A program made the position numbers and the translations under genes. DNA of 64,000 nt. It comes from Flammeovirga pectinis. GTDB taxonomy: Bacteria > Bacteroidota > Bacteroidia > Cytophagales > Flammeovirgaceae. The notes beneath the pieces were generated by a model. It was not told the DNA's origin. It ran no database searches and worked only from the letters and a program-made list of their open reading frames with translations. The stretch covers positions 1,121,501-1,185,500 of the forward strand of contig NZ_CP034563.1 of the NCBI RefSeq assembly GCF_003970675.1. The letters run 5' to 3'. This document shows positions 57,388 through 64,000 of the stretch, in pieces (position 1 is the first letter of the stretch; every line of letters starts with the position of its first letter).

Positions 57388-57432
57388 ATATCTATAGTTT
57401 CGTATTTATCGTTGTTCCTGTTTCAATTGTTA

Positions 57433-58575
57433 TTAATGATTCAAAACTGCCATTAATCGAATGCCAAAACCAGGTGTGAATTGGTTCAAGTCATTTGTAG
57501 CAATTGGAGCAGAATTATCTGTAGTTGGGTTATAATATACCATTACATAACCTGTCCATATATTAAAATCGTGGTTATAAGTACCATAAAACCCGTTGCC
57601 TTTATTGGTCCAATCTCTATAAAGCATAAGCGAAATATTATCGAAAAAACTTAATGGGTAATTTAATGAAAAGGCAGTTGTATTGCCTTTGTATTCGGCA
57701 TGGTCAAACGCTTCACCGTACCATGTAAAGAGGTGTTCCCCTACTATATTTAAACCGCTACCAATTGGTAGTGTATAATCCATTCCAATATCAAATAAAG
57801 TCTGATTGGTGAGGATACCGATGTTTTCTTTGGTCTTTGTATAGGTCCCTTCAAACCATACACCTACTCCTAAATCCCATTTTCCATCAATACCTATTCT
57901 ATTTTCGGGAGTTTCAATATAAAGTGGATTGTCTACATCCCAGCGTGTATCTAAAACTGCTTCTCTATGATGGTAAGAAAAAGCAATTTCACCTTTGGGT
58001 GTAGGCAGTTGCAATCTGCCACCTAATTCTGGAATATCTTTCACCGTTTGTAAAGCGTCATATCCTCTTCTTTCTTCATTACCATATAATGCCCAAAACC
58101 AAACGTTGGCATTATTTCTAAAATAGTAACGTCCTAAAGCTGCATAAACACCATTCGTTAAACCTAAAGGATCTCTTGGATCTATTTGGTTAAACCATTG
58201 CATAGGACGTAATAATGTGGATGAGCCAAAATCTATTTTTTGTAGTCCAACTCTAACTTCACTATTACCATATTCATACCTAACCCACGCTCTGTAAGGT
58301 GCAATAGTACCGTCCCAAACAGGTGTTCCATTTACATATTGAACAGACCCGTATAAGTTGGCTGAAACAAAAGCAGAAAAAGAGTTTAAGGAATCGAATT
58401 TATGTTCGAATTTTAGTTCTGGAATATACCTAGCACCACTCCATAAATTAAGTTCTACGGCCTCTGGAGAGTATGTTGTAAACCCCACTAACATCCCGTT
58501 AAAATCTAGTTCTGATTGTGCATAACCTGTATTTATATATACTAAAGATAGTAGTAAAAGTATATGTTTCTTCAT
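57433..58575 (-). CDS. Outer-membrane porin-like beta-barrel protein
   Basis: The longest frame starts at 58611, but the ATG at 58575 gives MKKHILLLLSLVYINTGYAQ, a normal signal peptide, and a 380-residue product. The body is a series of amphipathic strands ending in LNQFTPGFGIRLMAVLNH. Strand-rich sections such as RVGLQKIDFGSSTLLRPMQW resemble DUF1302-like or capsule-type porins. With the LolA-like protein and the ABC complex it could form a trans-envelope pathway. It starts five bases after the TetR stop. Confidence 0.8.
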   Translation of the reverse strand: MKKHILLLLSLVYINTGYAQSELDFNGMLVGFTTYSPEAVELNLWSGARYIPELKFEHKFDSLNSFSAFVSANLYGSVQYVNGTPVWDGTIAPYRAWVRYEYGNSEVRVGLQKIDFGSSTLLRPMQWFNQIDPRDPLGLTNGVYAALGRYYFRNNANVWFWALYGNEERRGYDALQTVKDIPELGGRLQLPTPKGEIAFSYHHREAVLDTRWDVDNPLYIETPENRIGIDGKWDLGVGVWFEGTYTKTKENIGILTNQTLFDIGMDYTLPIGSGLNIVGEHLFTWYGEAFDHAEYKGNTTAFSLNYPLSFFDNISLMLYRDWTNKGNGFYGTYNHDFNIWTGYVMVYYNPTTDNSAPIATNDLNQFTPGFGIRLMAVLNH

Positions 58576-58580
58576 ATCAA

Positions 58581-59156
58581 TTACTTTGAAATACCACTTA
58601 AACCAAAACAAAATAAATGCATTGTATTAGCAATTAATTCTTCTGTTGAATTAAATAAACTAAGGTTCTTTTCATCTTCAATAAAAGTTTGAAAATGTTC
58701 TATCATAGCAATAATAAAAGCAACACTTAAATCTTCATTAACTTCACCATTAGCTTTTGCTTTAAGTATTTCTTGAATGAAAAGAGCCTGCCCTTCATTT
58801 TTCATTTCAGAGAGTCGTCCAATTAAATTATCATTGTTAGTATAGAGTTGCATTAACTCAAGTAAAAATTCTTTACTAAATGATTTTGAAAATTTAATTT
58901 TTAATGCAATTAATTCAATCAACTTATCTTTAAAAGTGATATCCTTTTCTACCATGCTTTTATATTCTAGCATAGCTTTAGCATTGAGGTCTTCTAAAAT
59001 GTATATGATTAAGTCTTCCTTATTACTATAACTTCTATAAAAAGTCATTTTAGATACTCCAGATTTCTCAAGAATATCAGTAACGCTTACCTTTTTAATT
59101 CCGTACTTAAAAAAGAGTTCTTTTGCTACTTCACAAATTTTATCTTTTGCCTTCAT
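58581..59156 (-). CDS. TetR family transcriptional regulator
   Basis: The frame starts at 59177, but the ATG at 59156 (MKAKDKICEVAKELFFKYG) matches the usual TetR start and lies closer to a palindromic operator. The HTH is VSVTDILEKSGVSKMTFYRSYSNKEDLI. The C-terminal ligand domain is helical, as usual. As the first gene of the transporter operon it is most likely a repressor of that operon. Confidence 0.88.
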   Translation of the reverse strand: MKAKDKICEVAKELFFKYGIKKVSVTDILEKSGVSKMTFYRSYSNKEDLIIYILEDLNAKAMLEYKSMVEKDITFKDKLIELIALKIKFSKSFSKEFLLELMQLYTNNDNLIGRLSEMKNEGQALFIQEILKAKANGEVNEDLSVAFIIAMIEHFQTFIEDEKNLSLFNSTEELIANTMHLFCFGLSGISK

Positions 59157-59180
59157 AATGTTACTATATTTTACCAATGA

Positions 59181-59193
59181 TACTAATTTAGTA
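59181..59193. promoter_or_regulatory. Palindromic operator candidate for TetR
   Basis: TACTAATTTAGTA is a perfect 13-base palindrome (arms TACTAA/TTAGTA around one T). It lies 24 bases upstream of the TetR start codon, a usual place for autoregulation. A weaker TACTATTTTA half lies 20 bases further upstream. Confidence 0.5.
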
Positions 59194-59235
59194 ACAATTT
59201 ATTAAAATAGTATCAACACGTGATTTTAAACATAA

Positions 59236-59271
59236 AAAAACTGCTTCAATATCTCTACTGAAGCAGTTTTT
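59236..59271 (-). terminator. Terminator after the MscS-type gene
   Basis: AAAAACTGCTTCA pairs with TGAAGCAGTTTTT around a ten-base loop, directly downstream of the minus-strand channel gene. Confidence 0.8.
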
Positions 59272-59288
59272 AACTTTTGTTTCTTTAT

Positions 59289-59894
59289 TTATTCAAACCT
59301 ATTAAGGTTATCTTCAATTATATCTTTTTGTTTTCTTGCATTTTTACGGTACCGCTTAATTGGTTTCTGTAAAGCCAAGTTATTTGGGTAAGAAACCTCT
59401 ACATCATCTTCTGTAATAATTCTAATATTAAATAAGGTGATATTAATAATAGTCCCCTCTACAGAGTTATCTCCACCATCTTGAATACGAACATAATCTC
59501 CAATTTTAAAAGGATAGGCAAAAAACAAAATTAACGATGCCGTTATGTTACTTAACATAGACCAAGATGCTACAAATGCAACCCCTAATAATGTAAAAAT
59601 AGACGCTAAATACACCGCAATACCCTGAAAGGATACCTCCCATGTAATTATTAAGCCTACTATAATTAACATAGACATTAGAAAACCAAAGAAATTACCT
59701 ACATATACTTTTCTATGTACAGAAAACCCTTTGTTGTCTGCATACCTTGCTAGATACTTCTTTACAATAGATTGCCCGATAAAAGAAAGTACAATAATAA
59801 CCCCCGTAACTAGTATTTTTATATTGATTGGTTCCATTGGAATAAAATTATTAAATCGTAATTTTTTATTGTTCAAAGATATACTTCTTTCCAA
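59289..59894 (-). CDS. Small mechanosensitive channel (MscS family)
   Basis: A protein of up to 201 residues; the internal ATG at 59837 (MEPINIKILVTG) is also plausible and starts just before the first membrane helix. Three hydrophobic segments precede the MscS pore helix region (IFTLLGVAFVASWSMLSNITASLILF) and the beta domain (FKIGDYVRIQDGGDNSVEGTIINITLFNIRI...SYPNNLALQKPI). It is shorter than E. coli MscS. The channel opens under membrane tension to relieve osmotic stress. Confidence 0.85.
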   Translation of the reverse strand: MERSISLNNKKLRFNNFIPMEPINIKILVTGVIIVLSFIGQSIVKKYLARYADNKGFSVHRKVYVGNFFGFLMSMLIIVGLIITWEVSFQGIAVYLASIFTLLGVAFVASWSMLSNITASLILFFAYPFKIGDYVRIQDGGDNSVEGTIINITLFNIRIITEDDVEVSYPNNLALQKPIKRYRKNARKQKDIIEDNLNRFE

Positions 59895-60064
59895 ATATAT
59901 AAGAATAGTAAATTACTAATAAGTATAAAACGGTGATATATTGAATATAGTTATTTGCAATGAAGAAAACTGTGAATAAATATAACCTACTTTAGAATCT
60001 GCTTTTATTTTTATTGAAATACTTACGAATAGATTAAATTAATAATAACCAAATAAGTAAATCT

Positions 60065-61858
60065 ATGAAGAAGTTATTAAACCTAATTTTTGTCTTTGTT
60101 ATTACAACCTCTACTGTGTTTAGTCAATACACGCTCACAGATAGCGATGTGGTAGTTACAAGCGGAAGACTAGTAAGTTGTTCATATTCTTTTAGTGATA
60201 CAGATATCATAATTCCTTCGACTTTAGATAATCAAACAGTAACTATTATTGGTACTTCTGCCTTTGAAAATAAAGGGATTACTTCAGTAAAACTACCATC
60301 AACACTTACTGATTTTGAAGTTGCTTGTTTTAGAAACAATGCCTTAACTTCTATTGTAATCCCTAACTCTGTCACTAGAATAGAAAATTTTATTTTTGAG
60401 GATAACAATATTAATTCTATAACATTTCCATCAACACTTAAAGAAATTGGAAACCAAGCTTTTTATGATAACCAACTAACAACGGTTAGTATTCCAAATA
60501 CTGTAACAAGTATTAGTCCCAATGCTTTCGGAAACAATTCTTCTTTAAGTAGTGTGACCTTACCTACTCATCCAAATAGTTTATATTCTTATACTTGGGC
60601 AGAGGTAAATAATCCAACCAATACAAATGTAACGTCTTTTACAGATTTTACTAAAGGATTTTCTGCAACTATAAATTTCAACGGAATTAGAGTTACTGGA
60701 TTAGTAAACGGAGAAGATAATATAGCTATTGCAGTAACAGGTGATCTGTCTTCATCTACAACATATAATAATGGAGACACTTATACTGTTGAAGTACCCG
60801 TTGGTTCTGATATTGTTATTACACCTTCTAAAACTGGGAAAGTCTTTACACCAACTTCTTATAGCTATACTAACTTAACAGCGAATAAATCAGCTCAAGA
60901 TTTCCAACAGTATTATACAATTACCTATCATAATACTTATGGAGTAGCAAACACAAACAACACTACATTTAATCCAATACATAATAATGTAACTATTCCT
61001 ATAACTGATCTTGCATATGATAGCAGAAATGGATATACATTTGGCGGATGGTACACTGAAAGCACATTCACAAACTCTAAAACACAATTTACAAATGCAG
61101 ATAGAACTGATATTAGCCTGTACGCTAAATGGATATTAATTGATTATAGAATTAGTTATGAGAATTTACCAAGCAATGTTACAAATCCAAATCCATCAAC
61201 ATATACCATTGAAAGTCCTGATATAATTTTACAAGAATTAGCTACTACTGCTTTTTATACTTTTTACGGTTGGTATCATGATGGCTTTTTTAAGAATCTA
61301 GTCGGTGAAGGAGTAGTTGCAATTCCAAATGGTAGTACTGGTTTTGTTGAGTTTACATTAGATTTTTGTTATAACATAACTATTAATTATGAGAATGTTT
61401 TTAATGCCACAAACCCTAATCCTGCTTACTTTCATTGTAAATCTGATGCAATAACATTACAAAATTTAGTGAGAGAGAATTATAGTTTCTTAGGTTGGTA
61501 TTCTGATGCAGAACTAACACAACCAGTTATTGGAGAAGCAGTTGAGGCCAATCCAACCAATCTAGCTATACGAACATATTATGCTAAATGGTCTGAAGAA
61601 GGGGTAACAAGCTTGGAAGATAGATTACAAAATTTAATTAATGTATATCCAAATCCTGTTAACGATCAACTGACCTTAGACCTTTCTTCTCTTAAAGAAA
61701 AAGTTACTTTAAACATTTATACAATAGATAATAAATTACTTAAAACGATTGATTTGCATAAAACAAATCAGATTCCTTTTAATTATACTAAAGGTATATA
61801 CCTAATAGAAATTATTAATCAGAAAACGAGTATTATCAAAAAGATTATAAAGAACTAA
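60065..61858 (+). CDS. BspA-like leucine-rich surface protein with InlB B-repeats and type-A T9SS tail
   Basis: A 597-residue secreted protein (signal peptide ending TVFSQ). Residues ~55-180 are BspA-type LRR_5 repeats (IGTSAFENKGITSVKLPSTL, ALTSIVIPNSVTRIENFIF, LKEIGNQAFYDNQLTTVSIP). Residues ~295-500 hold InlB B-repeat-like units (GYTFGGWYTESTF...LYAKW; NYSFLGWYSDAEL...YYAKW). The last ~75 residues (INVYPNPVNDQLTLDL, GIYLIEI) are a type-A T9SS sorting domain. It is probably a cell-surface adhesion or binding protein. Confidence 0.9.
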   Translation: MKKLLNLIFVFVITTSTVFSQYTLTDSDVVVTSGRLVSCSYSFSDTDIIIPSTLDNQTVTIIGTSAFENKGITSVKLPSTLTDFEVACFRNNALTSIVIPNSVTRIENFIFEDNNINSITFPSTLKEIGNQAFYDNQLTTVSIPNTVTSISPNAFGNNSSLSSVTLPTHPNSLYSYTWAEVNNPTNTNVTSFTDFTKGFSATINFNGIRVTGLVNGEDNIAIAVTGDLSSSTTYNNGDTYTVEVPVGSDIVITPSKTGKVFTPTSYSYTNLTANKSAQDFQQYYTITYHNTYGVANTNNTTFNPIHNNVTIPITDLAYDSRNGYTFGGWYTESTFTNSKTQFTNADRTDISLYAKWILIDYRISYENLPSNVTNPNPSTYTIESPDIILQELATTAFYTFYGWYHDGFFKNLVGEGVVAIPNGSTGFVEFTLDFCYNITINYENVFNATNPNPAYFHCKSDAITLQNLVRENYSFLGWYSDAELTQPVIGEAVEANPTNLAIRTYYAKWSEEGVTSLEDRLQNLINVYPNPVNDQLTLDLSSLKEKVTLNIYTIDNKLLKTIDLHKTNQIPFNYTKGIYLIEIINQKTSIIKKIIKN

Positions 61859-61983
61859 AAAGCTTTATCAGTAACTTTGAGTTCAAATTAACTGGTTATC
61901 TTTTCTTTAATAGGTTAGTAAGTCTGAATAAGCTACTGTTAATGAAAAAGATTTGAAATTGCTGATTGATTTATTGGCAGAGT

Positions 61984-62013
61984 AACCCCCACAAGTTTTT
62001 AGTTTGTGGGGTT
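61984..62013. terminator. Terminator
   Basis: AACCCCCACAA pairs with TTTGTGGGGTT (one bulged base), followed by a T-rich stretch, downstream of the BspA-like gene. Confidence 0.75.
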
Positions 62014-62099
62014 TCTTTATTGTTTTTATAAGTTGCAAATTTATTTAACTGGAGATTTTAGAAACGTCTACGAGTTAATACTCAAAGCAGTGGGTGAAA

Positions 62100-62717
62100 T
62101 TAATGATTTGCATAATTAATATTTCTTGTCACTTTATATTCATAGATTAAAGAATCAGCTTCATAATAAAGTTCATCTCTTTTTATCCAATTTCCTCTTT
62201 CATCATTAACATAGTTTTCATAATTATAGTAATAATTACGCCCTACTTTTTTAACTAAATGGCCTAATTTATAACTGTATGAAATTTTATCAATAATATC
62301 ATTATTTTCATCATACACCTTTTCTAAATAATATAAATCGTTTTTCATGTTAATGATAGATCTATTTAGTCTTTTGTTATTTTGGAAGAATGAAGTTTCT
62401 AAAGTAGAATCATTTTTTATTTTTATTTCTTTACCAGTAAATTGATTTTCATTTACAATGCCTATAGTATAAATACCTAATTTTGAAATAACACCGTATT
62501 CAAAACCTAACAATTCATTATTATGAATAGCATTAAATTCAATAAGTTGAAAATTTTCAAATTTATAGATAAATAGAACTTCTTGCCTATTTCTTTGCTG
62601 AAGTTCATTTATTTCTAAAATATTATCTCTTAATGAAGGCTCTAATAAGTAGTTTATTTTCTTATCAGAGCATGATATAAAGCAGATAAATAATATTAGC
62701 ATACTTAAATATTTCAT
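62100..62717 (-). CDS. Lipoprotein downstream of a decayed RHS locus (possible immunity protein)
   Basis: A 205-residue lipoprotein (lipobox CFISC). The mature part has repeated short motifs like RNYYYNYENYVNDERGNWIKRDELYYEADSL, resembling YD-type or MORN-like strand repeats, but no named family fits. It starts 23 bases after the remnant of an RHS-type toxin gene on the same strand, where an immunity gene would normally sit. Its role as immunity protein is inferred from position only. Confidence 0.65.
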   Translation of the reverse strand: MKYLSMLILFICFISCSDKKINYLLEPSLRDNILEINELQQRNRQEVLFIYKFENFQLIEFNAIHNNELLGFEYGVISKLGIYTIGIVNENQFTGKEIKIKNDSTLETSFFQNNKRLNRSIINMKNDLYYLEKVYDENNDIIDKISYSYKLGHLVKKVGRNYYYNYENYVNDERGNWIKRDELYYEADSLIYEYKVTRNINYANH

Positions 62718-62740
62718 AACTATTCATTTAATTCTCTTAT

Positions 62741-62917
62741 TTATTCTACTGTATCACCTTTCGACCTAAGTATATGTCCTTTGCTTATTACTCTGCCTGA
62801 TGGAAATCTAATTTTCATCAAATCTATTATCTCACCATCTGGCACTTTTACACCATTAGAGCGAGGAACAACTTTTGACTTTTGTTGATTTACATATTTA
62901 TCAGTTGTAAGTTTCAT
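62741..62917 (-). pseudogene. Small frame from the 3' end of an RHS/polymorphic toxin gene (part 2)
   Basis: A 58-codon frame (MKLTTDKYVNQQKSK, then SNGVKVPDGEIIDLMKIRF, then SKGHILRSKGDTVE). It overlaps the end of the next upstream small frame by one base (TGATG). Codons in its frame continue upstream of the ATG as YDGKLFREAL, so it is most easily read as the last part of a longer frameshifted gene. Confidence 0.5.
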
Positions 62918-63075
62918 CAATGCTTCCCTAAATAATTTTCCATCATAGAAAAAATATTATTTGCTCTCTGTTCTATTTCCATTCCATCAATCATATCTAT
63001 GACTTTATCGCCTAACTTAGGTTTATCAAATTTAATTGATGGATAGTCATTACCGCTACTTAAAAAACCTCTCAT
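62917..63075 (-). pseudogene. Small frame from an RHS/polymorphic toxin gene (part 1)
   Basis: A 52-codon frame (MRGFLSSGNDYPSIKF, then LGDKVIDMIDGMEIEQRA, then NNIFSMMENYLGKH), preceded in frame by SFLYSDYDR. It overlaps the next frame by one base. It could be a genuine tiny gene, but its place between an RHS core fragment and the other frame suggests a degraded C-terminal toxin region. Confidence 0.45.
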
Positions 63076-63121
63076 CCTATCATAATCACTATATAAAAAT
63101 GATTTTGTAGCTTAAAAATGA

Positions 63122-63302
63122 AGTATTATTACCTGTCAGTAGTGTAAAAAAAAATTTCCATCAAAAGTGATTCAGAACCAAGGTGATTACTTAACTCGTA
63201 ACTTCTATAAGTTAATCCAGCTGCAGAAAGGTCTAAATCAGTAGGTTTAAATTGTCCTAACCTGCTACTACCATAAATAGGTACTTCTGAAACCTATTGT
63301 TA
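63122..63302 (-). pseudogene. RHS core fragment
   Basis: The minus strand reads VSEVPIYGSSRLGQFKPTD and then GLTYRSYELSNHLGSESLL before a stop. EVPIYGSSRLG and YEL(T/S)NHLG are the hallmark end of RHS-associated cores, where the next residues should be NVL. There is no start codon and the frame is closed on both sides, so this is a remnant with a deletion. Confidence 0.65.
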
Positions 63303-63362
63303 GAAATTCCAACTCAAAATTAACTTAATGACAACATAAATATAATTAGTTTTATACTAACA

Positions 63363-63393
63363 AAAGCCACCCCAAAAATATTGAGATGGCTTT
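63363..63393 (-). terminator. Terminator of the receptor gene
   Basis: AAAAGCCA pairs with TGGCTTT (with CCAA/TTGAG inside), just downstream of the minus-strand outer-membrane receptor gene. Confidence 0.65.
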
Positions 63394-63418
63394 CATTTAT
63401 AGAAAATAGATAAATTAA

Positions 63419-64000
63419 TTAAAATTCCTTATTACCAAATTCGCTCTTAACACCTTTAGATTTATTCTTTAAGCTATTAAAATTGTAAGTAATATTTATA
63501 ATAATCTGATCTACCTCATATACATAATTTGTAGTGGTATAGAAACTGTTATCAACAACTGCATTCGCATTTGCATCATAACCATACGCTGTATAATCAC
63601 CAGAGGTAGTAATACGTTGTTCGTTGGTTTCTAGTACACCCATATCCATGTTTAACCACTGTACATTAACGGCTAAACGATCGTTTAAGAATGTTTTCTT
63701 TACAGATAAGTTAGGACTGTAGAATCTTGAATCTTGACCTTGTGCCGTAATTCTTTCTGATAAGTAATTAAAAGCAAAGTTTAAGCTCAATGTTTTAGTG
63801 ATATCAAAAGTCGAATTTACATTAAAGCTATATTGCCATGCTTGAGTATCAATTGGCATAGAAACTAATAATAAGTTATCAGTATCGTCATAGTTAAACT
63901 CTCCAGTAATATGATCGTGATAAACGTTACCTCCTAAGTAGAAATCCCACCAATCTGTAATTTTTAAACTAGTACCAAGTTCAAAACCAAATACCTGACT
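63419..64000 (-). CDS. Outer-membrane receptor beta-barrel, C-terminal part (partial)
   Basis: The last 193 codons of a TonB-dependent-receptor-like or OMP_b-brl_3 protein; the 5' part lies beyond the window edge. The visible part is all barrel strands, such as TDWWDFYLGGNVYHDHITGEF, SFNVNSTFDITKTLSLNFAF and DRLAVNVQWLNMDMGVLET, ending in a terminal IIINITYNFNSLK strand and a short charged tail. The substrate cannot be inferred. Confidence 0.75.
   Translation of the reverse strand, partial: SQVFGFELGTSLKITDWWDFYLGGNVYHDHITGEFNYDDTDNLLLVSMPIDTQAWQYSFNVNSTFDITKTLSLNFAFNYLSERITAQGQDSRFYSPNLSVKKTFLNDRLAVNVQWLNMDMGVLETNEQRITTSGDYTAYGYDANANAVVDNSFYTTTNYVYEVDQIIINITYNFNSLKNKSKGVKSEFGNKEF

Overview
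The window is AT-rich bacterial DNA from a member of the Bacteroidota. A free-living, probably marine Cytophagales bacterium of the Flammeovirga type is the best guess. This is inferred from a PorP/SprF protein next to a giant type-B T9SS substrate, a BspA-like surface protein with a type-A T9SS tail, paired GH92 mannosidases, many Bacteroidota-style lipoproteins, the absence of clear Shine-Dalgarno sites, and TTTG-type promoter boxes.

Layout. 1-9.4 kb holds the tail of an unknown gene, a Cys/Met-metabolism PLP enzyme, a tandem array of four near-identical ~125-nt presumptive small RNA genes each with its own promoter-like box and terminator (2333-3572), a VF530-type protein, an outer-membrane-like protein and two GH92 lipoproteins. 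9.8-21 kb holds a PorP/SprF gene plus a 2684-residue repeat adhesin, then proA-proB. 21-25.8 kb is ordinary small metabolism and regulation: DUF1648, GNAT, a cupin behind an FNR-like box, and an AraC/SRPBCC/SDR cluster.

25.9-42.5 kb is the accessory region and the most interesting part. An IS4-family element lies at its left edge. From 27.46 to 41.32 kb I read an integron-like cassette array: about twelve attC-like sites (RYYYAAC...GTTRRRY boxes around an imperfect hairpin) separate cassettes whose two ends are mutually complementary over 9-13 bases. The payloads are one-gene cassettes, nearly all on the minus strand (lipoprotein, secreted proteins, NADAR, PhyH dioxygenase, membrane protein), five copies of one ~460-bp non-coding cassette, and one cassette carrying a tyrosine recombinase plus an IS91-type transposase. 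A second tyrosine recombinase (41339-42511) sits at the right end, transcribed toward the array. The leftmost attC is split by a group II intron with a class-C-like domain V, and that intron is itself split by an IS21-family element. Removing both restores an intron stem and the GTTATAC box.

42.6-64 kb returns to core-type genes: small membrane proteins, an NlpE-like lipoprotein, a beta-CASP metallo-hydrolase with a DUF2520 protein, a thioredoxin-fold protein, a TPR-CHAT protein, a TetR/OMP/ABC/LolA-like operon with a palindromic operator, an MscS channel, the BspA-like protein, a decayed RHS locus with a possible immunity lipoprotein, and the end of an outer-membrane receptor that runs off the window.
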